Source: Zoogloea ramigera (GTDB lineage: Bacteria > Pseudomonadota > Gammaproteobacteria > Burkholderiales > Rhodocyclaceae). Taken from it: a stretch of 58,222 nt of DNA. Numbering within the stretch: position 1 is the first letter of the stretch; every line of letters begins with the position of its first letter. A program made the translations under genes and the position numbers. The stretch is from positions 1-58,222 of the forward strand of contig NZ_BJNV01000024.1 of assembly GCF_006539865.1 (NCBI RefSeq), given 5' to 3'. The notes under the pieces were generated by a model. That model saw nothing but the letters and a program-made list of their open reading frames with translations. It did no database searches and was not told the origin of the DNA. Shown here in pieces: positions 1 to 8,007 of the stretch.

Positions 1-54
1 GCTAGACGTTCGCATTAAAGTGGCTGAGGCTGATGGCGATGAACCTTGGTCGGC

Positions 55-1218
55 TTAGTCGCCACGGGACAGCGCGGGGCGACGAGCGATCTCTACTTTT
101 AGCCCCATCATGTCCTTTCCTCTGCGTAGCTCGAAATCCGCCTTGCGGCCTGGTTGCAGCGCGGCGATCGCCTCCAGCATCGACTGCGGATCAGTAACCT
201 TGCGCCCATCCACTGCGAGGAGAATGTCTCCAGGCTGGATCCCAGCCCGATCTGCCGGGCTGCCGCGCATGACGCCCGAAATGAGGGTGCCATCGCTGGA
301 GGGTAGCCCAAACGATTCGGCGAGCTCGCCTGTAATAGCCTGAACCTCAACCCCGATCCAGCCGCGGGTTACCGATCCGTTCTGGATTATTTGCTCCATC
401 ACGTTGCGAGCCAGGGAGACGGGAATGGCGAAGCCGATTCCCAGCGACCCGCCCGTCCGGGAGTAAATGGCGGAGTTGACGCCGATCAGGTGCCCGCCGG
501 CGTCAATCAGCGCGCCACCGGAGTTGCCCGGGTTGATCGCCGCATCGGTCTGGATGAAGTCTTCGAAAGTATTGATGCCCAGATGGGTGCGCCCGAGGGC
601 AGATACGATCCCCATGGTGACCGTCTGCCCGACGCCGAAGGGATTGCCGATGGCGAGCACGACATCTCCGACGCGCAGCTGTTCGGGATGGCCAAAGGTG
701 ATGGCTGGAAGCTTGCCGTCTGACTTGATCTGAAGCACCGCCAGGTCTGATTCGGGGTCGCGCCCGACGATGCGGGCCGACAGTTTGCGGCCGTCGTTGA
801 GGGCGACCTCGATGTCGTCCGCACCTTCGATCACGTGATTGTTGGTAAGGACGTAGCCTGCCGATGAAACGATGACTCCCGACCCCAGGCCGGAAGCGCG
901 TTGCTGTGGTCTGTTATCGAGACGGTCCCCGAAGAAGTGGCGAAACAGCGGATCGTCGGCAAACGGGTGCCGCTGGGTTTTGACTTCCTTGCTCGTGAAG
1001 ATATGCACGACTGCAGGCAAGGCGGCCTGGGCGGCATCGGCGTAGGAACTGGGCGCATTCGTGGCCGGGACGCTGCCAGGTGCGACCGCCTCTTGAATCG
1101 TGACAGCGGGTGGAGTCTTGCGCTCCCCGATCCAGTCGGGGCGGAGCGTGCTGACGACGAACAGGATCGCCACCGACACCGTGACAGTTTGAGCAAAGAT
1201 CATCCACAGGCGATGCAT
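55..1218 (-). CDS. DegS/AlgW-type periplasmic serine protease (S1C, one PDZ domain)
   Basis: Membrane-anchored HtrA-family protease, which in this family acts in envelope stress sensing or periplasmic quality control. From the chosen start (387 aa) the protein has an N-terminal hydrophobic anchor at about 5-25, a trypsin-like domain with the full triad His128 (TNNHVI), Asp158 (SDLAVL) and Ser233 (GNSGG), and a single C-terminal PDZ domain at about 290-375. One PDZ domain plus an anchor fits DegS/AlgW better than DegP/DegQ, which have two. An in-frame ATG lies 30 bases upstream (1248), but it has no ribosome site and overlaps the divergent nif3-like reading frame, so 1218 is preferred. Divergent from nif3. 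The subfamily call (AlgW, DegS or MucD-like) is less certain than the family. Confidence 0.88.
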   Translation of the reverse strand: MHRLWMIFAQTVTVSVAILFVVSTLRPDWIGERKTPPAVTIQEAVAPGSVPATNAPSSYADAAQAALPAVVHIFTSKEVKTQRHPFADDPLFRHFFGDRLDNRPQQRASGLGSGVIVSSAGYVLTNNHVIEGADDIEVALNDGRKLSARIVGRDPESDLAVLQIKSDGKLPAITFGHPEQLRVGDVVLAIGNPFGVGQTVTMGIVSALGRTHLGINTFEDFIQTDAAINPGNSGGALIDAGGHLIGVNSAIYSRTGGSLGIGFAIPVSLARNVMEQIIQNGSVTRGWIGVEVQAITGELAESFGLPSSDGTLISGVMRGSPADRAGIQPGDILLAVDGRKVTDPQSMLEAIAALQPGRKADFELRRGKDMMGLKVEIARRPALSRGD

Positions 1219-1285
1219 CGTAAAATCTGCCACCGAGAGCGCGCACATGCGCGTTGAATTAATGCAAGTTTACGGGAAAACGGTC

Positions 1286-2032
1286 ATGGAACGAGTCGAA
1301 TTGCAGCGCTATCTCGACACTCTGCTCGAGGTGGCACGCTTCAAGGATTATTGCCCAAACGGCCTGCAGGTGGAAGGACGGGCGCAGGTGAGGCGCATTG
1401 TGTGTGGCGTGACGGCGAGCCAGGCGCTTCTGGATGCAGCGGTGGCGCGCGGGGCGGATGCGGTGCTGGTCCATCATGGTTACTTCTGGCGTGGGGAGGA
1501 CGGTCGTGTCACCGGAATGCGTCGGAAGCGTCTGGCGACACTTCTTGGTAACGACATCAATCTGTTCGCCTACCATCTGCCCCTCGATGCCCACCCCGAG
1601 CTCGGAAACAACGCACAGCTTGGCCGGCTGATGGGCTGGGAGCCCGACGGGCGATTCGGCGAGCAGGATCTGGGCTGGACGGGCGTGCTCGCCCACCCCT
1701 CGACGCTGGATGTACTGGTTCGGGCGGCCGCGGCGCGGCTGGGGCGGGAGCCTCTGATGCTGGGGGAGGGGAGGCGGAGTGTCCGGCGCGTGGCGTGGTG
1801 CACCGGTGGCGCTCAGTCCTACTTCGAGCAGGCCATCGCGGCCGGCGTGGATTGCTTCATATCGGGGGAGGTCTCCGAGCAGACGACCCACCTGGCCCGG
1901 GAGTCGGGGGTGGCTTACCTGGCGATCGGCCACCACGCCAGCGAGCGGTATGGGGTGCAGGCGCTAGGCGCTCATCTGGCCCAGGCTTTTGGTGTCGAGG
2001 CTGAGTTTGTCGAGGTGGAAAACCCGGTTTGA
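1286..2032 (+). CDS. Nif3-like dinuclear metal centre hexameric protein (YbgI/DUF34 family)
   Basis: Member of the widespread Nif3/YbgI family, whose proteins form rings with a dinuclear metal centre. The biochemical role is still debated (GTP cyclohydrolase I type 2 is often used as a name). The 248 aa length is typical. Candidate metal ligands are visible: His63-His64 (LVHHGYFW), Asp101 (LPLDAHPEL) and a C-terminal GHHASE motif around 216-220 with Glu220. The start at 1286 (MERVEL) fits the family N-terminus; a longer frame from 1247 adds 13 residues with no support and overlaps the divergent protease. No role in nitrogen fixation should be read from the name. Confidence 0.9.
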   Translation: MERVELQRYLDTLLEVARFKDYCPNGLQVEGRAQVRRIVCGVTASQALLDAAVARGADAVLVHHGYFWRGEDGRVTGMRRKRLATLLGNDINLFAYHLPLDAHPELGNNAQLGRLMGWEPDGRFGEQDLGWTGVLAHPSTLDVLVRAAAARLGREPLMLGEGRRSVRRVAWCTGGAQSYFEQAIAAGVDCFISGEVSEQTTHLARESGVAYLAIGHHASERYGVQALGAHLAQAFGVEAEFVEVENPV

Positions 2033-2063
2033 CGCGCCCGCCCGTCTGCTGCGGCTTGCCGGA

Positions 2064-3791
2064 CTAAAAGTCGAGGGGGGCCTCGGTTGGAGGTGCCGCT
2101 TGCGCCATGGGCTCCAGGGTCGGTTCGGTTGATGGTTTGTAGGGGCCGAACTCGCTGTCCAGGATGGCGAGCAGCAGCAGCAGCTCCTCGACCACGCTGA
2201 GGGGGAAGCCCTCCCGCGTACCGTTGCGGTTGTCTCGCAGAATCTGGTGAATGTAGGCCTGCGCCTCCTGGGTCCCCCAGAGGTCCTGAAGGCGCTGGGT
2301 GATGTGAGGCATCTTCTCGACGGTGTCCGCGGGCGCGGAGCGAACTGCCTTGAAGTCGTTCCAGCTCACCATCTTGACGTTGAAGGTCTTGTTGAGCTGA
2401 CGGGTCAGTGCCTCGAACTCGCTGCGCATTCCCGCCACGTGATAGACATCGAGCAGCTTGAGCCAGGGCTTGACGGCCTGGCGTGGGTTGTTGCGGATGT
2501 AATCTGCCAGGGTTTCGGCAGCACCCTGGGTCCGGCCGAAGGACATCATGATTTCGGCCAGTTCCAGCGCGGAGTCCTGTTCGTCCACCGTCTCGTCGAA
2601 GGGAATCGGGTGGGCTGGGGCGAAGGTCGGGTCCGCCCATTCGGCCGACGTGTCTGCCGGAGGCAGCGGGGCGATGGAGTGCTGGACTGGCGGCATCGCC
2701 CGCATCTCCGCCGGCTCTTCGCGCTTCGATCTGCCGATGGTCTGCGGTGGGGCGCTGATCCGCATGTCGGTTTCGAAGGCCGGCTCAGTCGTCATTTCGG
2801 CCTCTTCGGCGTGCCGCCGCCGACGCATCCAGATCAGTGCGCCCAGGCCTGCCAGTACTGCCGCCAGCCCGGCCAGAGTCGGTGCCCAGGTTTTGAGGGT
2901 TTCGAGCAGCTTGTCCGTGCCGCTGAGCGTCTGTGCGGCGGCCTCGCTCTGCTTGGCCGCGGCCGATGCGGGCGCCGGCTTGCGCTGATCGAGCTGGACG
3001 ATCCGCTCCTTGAGCATCAGCTGGTATTCTTCGAGGCGCCGGATTTTCTCGTTGACCTCGAGTTGGGAGGCGATCCGGTCGTCGATCTCTGCGAGGGTCC
3101 GTTGCTCCTGGCGCAGTTGCTGGCGTGTGCCGTCCGGTTCGTCGCCCTGCGGCGGGCTGGACAGCAGCAGGCTCATGCGCAGAGGTGCGAGCCCGTCGGC
3201 GCCGCTGCCGATCAGAAGCCGGTCGGAGCTCGAGGGCACGGGATGCAGGTTGCGCGCTGCAGGCCTGTCCTGACGGCGCTCCTGGGGCTGCTTCGGGCGA
3301 GACGTCGGCTGTACGCTCCGCTCTGCGGTGGGCACGCTGACGGCAGAGAGCCGGCTCGTCGCGGGCCTTGGCGCGGGCTCTGCCGTGATTTCAGCCGGCG
3401 ACACTGCGGTGCTGAGCCCGACCGGTGGCTGAAGCAGAACAGGGTAGTCGCGGCGCAGCGGGCTGTCGCAGCCCAACTGGATGCCGAGCATCGCAATAGG
3501 GTGGTTCACCGGTTCGCGGGTGGTGACAATCAGCCTGTCGCCAGCAACCCGAATGCGGGCTGAACGGATCCAGGGCATGTCGTCTACGTCTGCGGGGCTG
3601 ACGCGACGCACGCAATTCTGGTCGAGCTCCACGCCGTTCAGGCTGAGTAGCCGGATTTCAGCCCGAAGGGGCTCGCCCAGGTGCGATTTTGCTGTCAAGT
3701 CGCCCAGCCCGACGGCCCCGGCGGAGAGGCTCCACAGGGGCAGCAGCAGTGCAATGAGCAGGGAAAGCGGCTTTCGCGAGCTGTTCATCAA
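2064..3791 (-). CDS. fimV: FimV-like pilus/polarity scaffold protein
   Basis: Large inner-membrane protein related to FimV, a scaffold for type IV pilus assembly and cell-pole organisation in pseudomonads. The 575 aa protein shows a signal peptide (1-26, cut near SAGA/VGLG), the FimV N-terminal domain (about 27-123, GLGDLTAKSHLGEPLRAEI), a proline-rich linker, a coiled coil (about 222-270), one membrane helix (303-322, followed by RRRR) and a cytoplasmic C-terminal part resembling the FimV C-terminal region. It is shorter than Pseudomonas FimV and I see no LysM peptidoglycan-binding motif. Convergent with the nif3-like gene. The two start Met codons (3791, 3788) cannot be separated. Confidence 0.8.
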   Translation of the reverse strand: MMNSSRKPLSLLIALLLPLWSLSAGAVGLGDLTAKSHLGEPLRAEIRLLSLNGVELDQNCVRRVSPADVDDMPWIRSARIRVAGDRLIVTTREPVNHPIAMLGIQLGCDSPLRRDYPVLLQPPVGLSTAVSPAEITAEPAPRPATSRLSAVSVPTAERSVQPTSRPKQPQERRQDRPAARNLHPVPSSSDRLLIGSGADGLAPLRMSLLLSSPPQGDEPDGTRQQLRQEQRTLAEIDDRIASQLEVNEKIRRLEEYQLMLKERIVQLDQRKPAPASAAAKQSEAAAQTLSGTDKLLETLKTWAPTLAGLAAVLAGLGALIWMRRRRHAEEAEMTTEPAFETDMRISAPPQTIGRSKREEPAEMRAMPPVQHSIAPLPPADTSAEWADPTFAPAHPIPFDETVDEQDSALELAEIMMSFGRTQGAAETLADYIRNNPRQAVKPWLKLLDVYHVAGMRSEFEALTRQLNKTFNVKMVSWNDFKAVRSAPADTVEKMPHITQRLQDLWGTQEAQAYIHQILRDNRNGTREGFPLSVVEELLLLLAILDSEFGPYKPSTEPTLEPMAQAAPPTEAPLDF

Positions 3792-4001
3792 GAAATGGTG
3801 GTCGATCCGGCGGACAGAAGCCGATGTTGCCTACGTTGGCCGGAACGTGGTGAGTCAAGCGTACGTCCACGGCAAAGCTACAGTATTCTAAAGAAGTTTG
3901 GGCTTCGCCGCGGGCTCTTGTCGGCTGTGAATTGCGCCCTTGTGTGGCGAGCTCTGTTTTGGCGGCTTTTTTTACGATATTTGTTTTCTTTCAGATCTGC
4001 G

Positions 4002-4553
4002 ATGCCACTCCCCATGCCAAAAGTCGCCCGTTCGCGGGCCCATCTCCGCCGGATCGAGGTGGAGGGTTTTCTTCGCGAAGATGGTCTTCTCGAACTAGAC
4101 GCCCGTCTGACCGACCTGAAGGATCGGGATCAGCCTCTGGCTTCAGGTGTCCGCAAGGTCGGCGATCCGATACACGACTTGCTTGTTCGTGTGACGATCG
4201 ACAAGTCATTCTCGATCATTGCCGTGGAGGCCTGCTCCGACTGGGTGCCATATCCCGGCGCCTGTGACACGATCGGGCCGGCCTATCGAAGCCTGGTCGG
4301 GCTCAATCTGCTGCGCGGCTTCCGGCGCACCGTCAGCGAGATGTTTGCCGACGTGCGCGGATGTTCCCATCTCACCGAGCTGCTGTTTTCGTTGCCGACC
4401 GCGGCGATCCAGACCTTCGCGACCTTCCGTCGTGAGAACGAGGACACCGATGAGAAGCCTTTTCAGCTCGATCGCTGCCATGCGCTGGAAACGAGCGCAC
4501 CCACCGTGCGGCAGTATTACCCCCGCTGGTACCGCCGGCCGGCGGGCGAGTGA
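4002..4553 (+). CDS. DUF2889 domain protein
   Basis: 183-residue protein of the DUF2889 family, function unknown. It carries the family-like core around VRKVGDPIHDLLVRVTID and the stretch CDTIGPAYRSLVGLNL. No signal peptide or membrane helix is visible, so it is probably cytosolic. DUF2889 genes are often found beside recX or sucC in betaproteobacteria, and here sucC follows, so the neighbourhood supports the call. I chose the ATG at 4002 (MPLPMPK); the internal ATG at 4014 is equally possible. A reading frame continues upstream to 3681 but that part lacks family similarity and lies opposite the fimV 5' end. Confidence 0.75.
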   Translation: MPLPMPKVARSRAHLRRIEVEGFLREDGLLELDARLTDLKDRDQPLASGVRKVGDPIHDLLVRVTIDKSFSIIAVEACSDWVPYPGACDTIGPAYRSLVGLNLLRGFRRTVSEMFADVRGCSHLTELLFSLPTAAIQTFATFRRENEDTDEKPFQLDRCHALETSAPTVRQYYPRWYRRPAGE

Positions 4554-4610
4554 GCAGCCCGCCCTCTGGTTGCACTGCAGCGTGAAAGCGGATACGCCCG
4601 ATGTTTCGTA

Positions 4611-4843
4611 TATAATCAATGGATTCCAAAGCTCCGCCAAACCCGGGTTTTTCGGGTCAAGAGGTGCGGAATAGCCCCTCGGGCGGTCGTGCCGGTGTCG
4701 GCAGGCAACTCGGGGAGCAAAGCGGTATCTGCGTTGGACGAGGGAGAACGGCGCGGGTGTCGCGGGGCCTTGACGGCTCCGAAGAGTCCCATCAACCAAG
4801 CGTAAGCGGCCTTACGGGCTAAGACTTCGATCGAAGGGCAACC
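4611..4843 (+). promoter_or_regulatory. sucC 5' leader with -10 box and SD-overlapping hairpins
   Basis: A good -10 box TATAAT lies at 4611-4616; the -35 region (about 4588-4593, GCGGAT) is weak. About 220 bases of G-rich, hairpin-prone sequence follow. Just before the start codon are a perfect 6-bp stem with a 4-base loop (CGTAAG/CTTACG, 4801-4816) and the palindrome CTTCGATCGAAG (4825-4836), whose 3' arm runs into the ribosome binding site GAAGGG (4833-4838). Pairing there would reduce access to the SD. A conserved 'sucC RNA' motif has been described upstream of sucC in some proteobacteria; I cannot confirm this is a member. Confidence 0.45.
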
Positions 4844-6004
4844 ATGAAAATTCATGAGTATCAGGCAAAAGAACTACTGAGGAAGTATGGCGTCGTCACG
4901 CCGCGGGGCTTCCACTGCATTTCCGTCGACGCGGCGGTCAAGGCGGCTGAAGATCTCGGCGGCAAGGTATGGGTCGTCAAGGCCCAGATCCACGCCGGCG
5001 GTCGCGGCAAGGGCGGCGGTGTCAAGCTGGCCCGTTCGCTCGACGAAGTGCGGACCAACGCCGAAGCCATCCTCGGTATGCAGCTGGTGACCCACCAGAC
5101 CGGCCCGGAAGGCCAGAAGGTGCGTAACCTCCTGATCGAGGAAGGCGCCGACATCAAAAAAGAATATTACGTCGCCGTCCTGACCGATCGCGCCACCCAG
5201 AAGGTTGCCGTGATGGCCTCCTCCGAAGGCGGCATGGACATCGAAGAAGTCGCTCACAGCACGCCCGAGAAGATCCTGAAGGAATTCGTGGATCCGCTGG
5301 TCGGCCTGACCGACGCCCAGGCTGAAACCCTGGCGCGCGGCATTGGCGTTCCGGAGGCCTCCGTCGCCTTCGCCGTCGATGCCCTGAAGAAGCTCTACAC
5401 CTGCTACATGGAGACCGATGCTTCCCTGGCGGAGATCAACCCGCTGATCCTGGAAGGCAGCGGCACCATCAAGGCTCTGGACGCCAAGTTCAACTTCGAC
5501 TCCAACGCCCTGTACCGTCACCCCGAGATCGTCGACATGCGCGACCTCGACGAAGAAGATGCTGACGAGATCGAAGCTTCCAAGTTCGATCTGGCCTACA
5601 TCTCCCTCGACGGCAACATCGGCTGCCTCGTGAACGGTGCCGGTCTGGCCATGGCCACCATGGACACCATCAAGCTGTTCGGTGCCGAGCCGGCCAACTT
5701 CCTCGACGTGGGCGGCGGTGCCACCACCGAGAAGGTGACCGAAGCCTTCAAGATCATGCTCAAGAACCCCAAGGTCAAGGGCATTCTCGTCAACATCTTC
5801 GGCGGCATCATGCGCTGCGACACCATCGCCACCGGCGTGGTCACCGCTGCCCGTGAAGTCCATCTGTCGGTTCCGCTGGTCGTCCGCATGAAGGGCACCA
5901 ACGAAGACATCGGCAAACAGATCCTGCGTGATTCGGGCCTCCCGATCATTGCTGCCGACACCATGGCCGAAGCGGCCCAGAAGATCGTCGACGCGGTCAA
6001 GTAA
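4844..6004 (+). CDS. sucC: Succinyl-CoA ligase (ADP-forming) subunit beta
   Basis: Beta subunit of the TCA-cycle enzyme succinyl-CoA + ADP + Pi = succinate + ATP + CoA. Length 386 aa is typical. An ATP-grasp fold is recognisable from the N-terminal [17 protein letters not shown], the glycine-rich [19 protein letters not shown] near 46-66 and the acid pair EINPL near 196. The C-terminal CoA-ligase domain has [18 protein letters not shown] lies five bases before the ATG and overlaps a hairpin in the leader. Followed by sucD after 11 bases, so the two are co-transcribed. Not linked to sucAB in this window. Confidence 0.97.
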   Translation: MKIHEYQAKELLRKYGVVTPRGFHCISVDAAVKAAEDLGGKVWVVKAQIHAGGRGKGGGVKLARSLDEVRTNAEAILGMQLVTHQTGPEGQKVRNLLIEEGADIKKEYYVAVLTDRATQKVAVMASSEGGMDIEEVAHSTPEKILKEFVDPLVGLTDAQAETLARGIGVPEASVAFAVDALKKLYTCYMETDASLAEINPLILEGSGTIKALDAKFNFDSNALYRHPEIVDMRDLDEEDADEIEASKFDLAYISLDGNIGCLVNGAGLAMATMDTIKLFGAEPANFLDVGGGATTEKVTEAFKIMLKNPKVKGILVNIFGGIMRCDTIATGVVTAAREVHLSVPLVVRMKGTNEDIGKQILRDSGLPIIAADTMAEAAQKIVDAVK

Positions 6005-6015
6005 GGAGTTACCGA

Positions 6016-6909
6016 ATGTCCATTCTGATCAACAAAGACACCAAGGTCATCACCCAGGGCATCACCGGCAAGACCGGTCAGTTCCACACCGAAAAGTGTA
6101 TCGAATACGCAAACGGCAAGAACTGCTTCGTGGCTGGTGTGAACCCCAAGAAGGCCGGCGAGAAGATCCTCGACGTGCCCATCTTCGGTACCGTCAAGGA
6201 AGCCGCTGCTGAAACCGGCGCCACCGTCTCCGTGATCTACGTGCCACCCGCTGGCGCGGCTGCTGCGATCTGGGAAGCCGTCGAGGCCGACCTGGATCTG
6301 GCGATCTGCATCACCGAAGGCATTCCGGTCCGTGACATGCTGGAAGTGCGCAACAAGATGAAGGCCAAGGAAGCTGCTGGCGGCAAGAAGACCCTGCTGC
6401 TCGGCCCGAACTGCCCCGGCCTCATCACCCCCGATGAAATCAAGATCGGCATCATGCCGGGTCACATCCACCGCAAGGGTCGCATCGGCGTGGTTTCCCG
6501 CTCCGGCACCCTGACCTACGAAGCCGTTGCCCAGCTGACCGAAATCGGTCTGGGCCAGTCTTCCGCGGTTGGTATCGGTGGCGACCCGATCAACGGTCTG
6601 AAGCACATCGACGTGATGCGCATGTTCAACGACGATCCGGATACCGACGCGGTCATCATGATCGGCGAAATCGGCGGCCCGGACGAAGCTGAAGCCGCCA
6701 TGTGGTGCAAGGCCAACATGAAGAAGCCGATCGTTGGCTTCATCGCTGGCGTCACCGCTCCGGCCGGCAAGCGCATGGGCCACGCCGGCGCGCTGATCTC
6801 TGGCGGTGCCGACACCGCTGACGCCAAGCTCGCCGTCATGGAAGAGTGTGGCTTCACGGTCACCCGCAACCCGTCCGAAATGGCCAAGCTGCTGAAGGCC
6901 ATGCTGTAA
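6016..6909 (+). CDS. sucD: Succinyl-CoA ligase (ADP-forming) subunit alpha
   Basis: Alpha subunit that binds CoA and carries the phosphohistidine intermediate. 297 aa, full length. It shows the Rossmann CoA-binding start (TQGITGKTGQFHTEKC), GPNCPGLI near 130-137, GRIGVVSRSGTLTYE near 155-169 and the active-site His256 in KRMGHAGALISG. SD AAGGAG lies a few bases upstream of the ATG. It ends 24 bases before a strong terminator, closing the sucCD operon. Confidence 0.97.
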   Translation: MSILINKDTKVITQGITGKTGQFHTEKCIEYANGKNCFVAGVNPKKAGEKILDVPIFGTVKEAAAETGATVSVIYVPPAGAAAAIWEAVEADLDLAICITEGIPVRDMLEVRNKMKAKEAAGGKKTLLLGPNCPGLITPDEIKIGIMPGHIHRKGRIGVVSRSGTLTYEAVAQLTEIGLGQSSAVGIGGDPINGLKHIDVMRMFNDDPDTDAVIMIGEIGGPDEAEAAMWCKANMKKPIVGFIAGVTAPAGKRMGHAGALISGGADTADAKLAVMEECGFTVTRNPSEMAKLLKAML

Positions 6910-6933
6910 CCCGGGCTTCCTGCCTGTTCTGAA

Positions 6934-6973
6934 CCGCGCCTGAGGCGACAGCCTCCGGCGCGGTTTTTATTTT
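6934..6973 (+). terminator. Intrinsic terminator of sucCD
   Basis: Seven-base GC stem CCGCGCC/GGCGCGG (6934-6940 with 6957-6963) with an inner GAGGC/GCCTC pairing, followed by TTTTTATTTT. It sits directly after sucD. Confidence 0.9.
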
Positions 6974-7033
6974 GGGCTTGGCTGGCGCGCTTTGTGCTAC
7001 AGGTTGGGGGTGTCTCTATGAATATTCCCTCCC

Positions 7034-7609
7034 ATGCTCCGAGTGCTGGTTGTCGATTCTTCCCGCGAGCGTGCTGCAGATGTCTGTGCAGCGCTCGCCC
7101 TTGCCGGTCATCAGGTGGCGGCGGTGCTGCCTTCCGCCTTCGAGCTCCCCGCTCAGGTGCTGGCGACCCGGCCGGATGTGATCTTCATCCAGGCCGACTC
7201 CCCCAGCCGCGACACCCTGGAGCACCTGGCCATCATGAACCGCGATTGCCCGCGGCCGGTACTGATGTGCTCGCCCGATTCCGACTCGGGAATGATCCGC
7301 CGTGCGGTAAAGGCTGGCGTGTCGTCGTATGTGATTGATTCAGTGTCGCCGGAGCGTCTCGATGCGCTGGTGGAGGTGGCTGTCGCCCAGTTCGAGGCGT
7401 TTCAAAACTTGCGTGCCGAGCGGGACGACGCAACCCGCAAGCTGTCCGAACGCATCACCATCGACCGTGCCAAGGGCGTGCTGATGAGGGCGCGCGGGCT
7501 CGACGAGGATGGGGCCTACCACGCGCTGCGCAAGTTGGCGATGGAGCGCGGGCGCAAGCTGGCCGACGTGGCGCAGGACGTCATCGAGATGGCCAAGCTG
7601 TTGCTGTGA
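7034..7609 (+). CDS. nasT: ANTAR-domain response regulator, NasT-type antiterminator
   Basis: 191 aa protein with an N-terminal receiver-like domain (1-120; acidic residue Asp8, candidate acceptor Asp48 or Asp55 in PDVIFIQADSPSRD) and a C-terminal ANTAR RNA-binding domain (about 130-188, ERITIDRAKGVLMRARGLDEDGAYH and a C-terminal helix). ANTAR proteins bind paired hexaloop hairpins in nascent mRNA and prevent termination; NasT acts on nitrate-assimilation genes, normally held back by the sensor NasS. The neighbouring leader at 7883-7991 has just such a structure, in front of nrtABC, which supports the call. No NasS-like unexported sensor gene is in the window. Its own transcript should end at the terminator at 7663-7702. 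Confidence 0.88.
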   Translation: MLRVLVVDSSRERAADVCAALALAGHQVAAVLPSAFELPAQVLATRPDVIFIQADSPSRDTLEHLAIMNRDCPRPVLMCSPDSDSGMIRRAVKAGVSSYVIDSVSPERLDALVEVAVAQFEAFQNLRAERDDATRKLSERITIDRAKGVLMRARGLDEDGAYHALRKLAMERGRKLADVAQDVIEMAKLLL

Positions 7610-7662
7610 ATCTGCTTGCTTAGTCCTAAAGGGATAGGGTTTTGCCCGGAGGGCTTCATGTC

Positions 7663-7702
7663 GGGGCGTCGATGCTTGCGTGTCGGCGCCCCGTTTTCCT
7701 TT
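7663..7702 (+). terminator. Intrinsic terminator after nasT
   Basis: A 13-bp stem (7663-7675 with 7680-7692, a few G-T pairs) with loop TTGC, outer sequence GGGGCG/CGCCCC, followed by GTTTTCCTTT. It isolates nasT from the nitrate transporter promoter. Confidence 0.85.
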
Positions 7703-7757
7703 GTATAAGCGGATCTTCGGTGGCCAGGTGCGGGCCTCGCGCCAATCCGGTGCGTGC

Positions 7758-7774
7758 TGCACCGCAGCAGTGCG
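7758..7774. promoter_or_regulatory. Candidate NtrC binding site
   Basis: TGCAC-N7-GTGCG, which differs from the NtrC dyad TGCAC-N7-GTGCA at one base. It lies about 90-100 bp upstream of the sigma-54 promoter at 7861, a usual enhancer distance. An overlapping dyad GGTGC-N5-GCACC (7749-7763) may be part of the same site. Confidence 0.6.
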
Positions 7775-7794
7775 CCATTTGAGGGGGTTTTGCC

Positions 7795-7817
7795 TACCTC
7801 TTTTGAGGTAATTTTTT
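7795..7817 (+). terminator. Small hairpin with T-run upstream of the nrt promoter
   Basis: Perfect TACCTC/GAGGTA stem (7795-7800 with 7805-7810) with loop TTTT, then ATTTTTT. It has the form of a weak intrinsic terminator, between the NtrC-like site and the sigma-54 promoter, and could stop read-through from nasT. Confidence 0.5.
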
Positions 7818-7860
7818 AAGATGAGAAAAATATTCAATTAAATCATGTGCTTGTTGTGCC

Positions 7861-7876
7861 TGGCACACTCCTCGCT
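7861..7876 (+). promoter_or_regulatory. Sigma-54 promoter of nrtABC
   Basis: TGGCACACTCCTCGCT: a full TGGCAC -24 element and a TCGCT -12 element with the required GG-N10-GC spacing. Predicted transcription start near 7887. Together with the NtrC-like dyad upstream it predicts nitrogen-limitation control. Confidence 0.72.
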
Positions 7877-7882
7877 CAAGCT

Positions 7883-7991
7883 TGATCGAGTCGGTCCAAC
7901 GGCGGGCCGGCTTGATCAGGCGATCTCACTTGGACAAGGGCGTCCATCCCCCGCAGGTTTCCTGGCGGGTGATGTGACGCCCGCTTTTTTT
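7883..7991 (+). promoter_or_regulatory. ANTAR-target leader: two hexaloop hairpins plus terminator
   Basis: Hairpin P1: up to 15 paired bases (7883-7897 with 7904-7918) with hexaloop AACGGC at 7898-7903. Hairpin P2: TGGAC/GTCCA (7931-7935 with 7942-7946) with hexaloop AAGGGC at 7936-7941. Both loops have A at position 1 and G at position 4, the hallmark of ANTAR target RNAs. P2 overlaps the 5' arm of a strong terminator: GGGCGTC (7938-7944) pairs with GACGCCC (7976-7982), with inner CCCGC/GCGGG pairing, followed by seven T (7985-7991). P2 and the terminator cannot form together, as in NasT/NasR control. It lies directly before nrtA. If transcription starts near 7887, the lowest four pairs of P1 are not in the RNA. 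Confidence 0.85.
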
Positions 7992-8007
7992 GGATCAGGG
8001 GCAGGCG

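Noticed and set aside
1247-1285. Earlier start for the Nif3-like protein
   Set aside because: Adds 13 residues without similarity and overlaps the divergent protease start region.
4640-4790. Lysine riboswitch in the sucC leader
   Set aside because: A few words (AGAGGTGCG, GGGGAGCAAAGCGG) recall it, but the order of conserved blocks could not be matched and the gene context is wrong.
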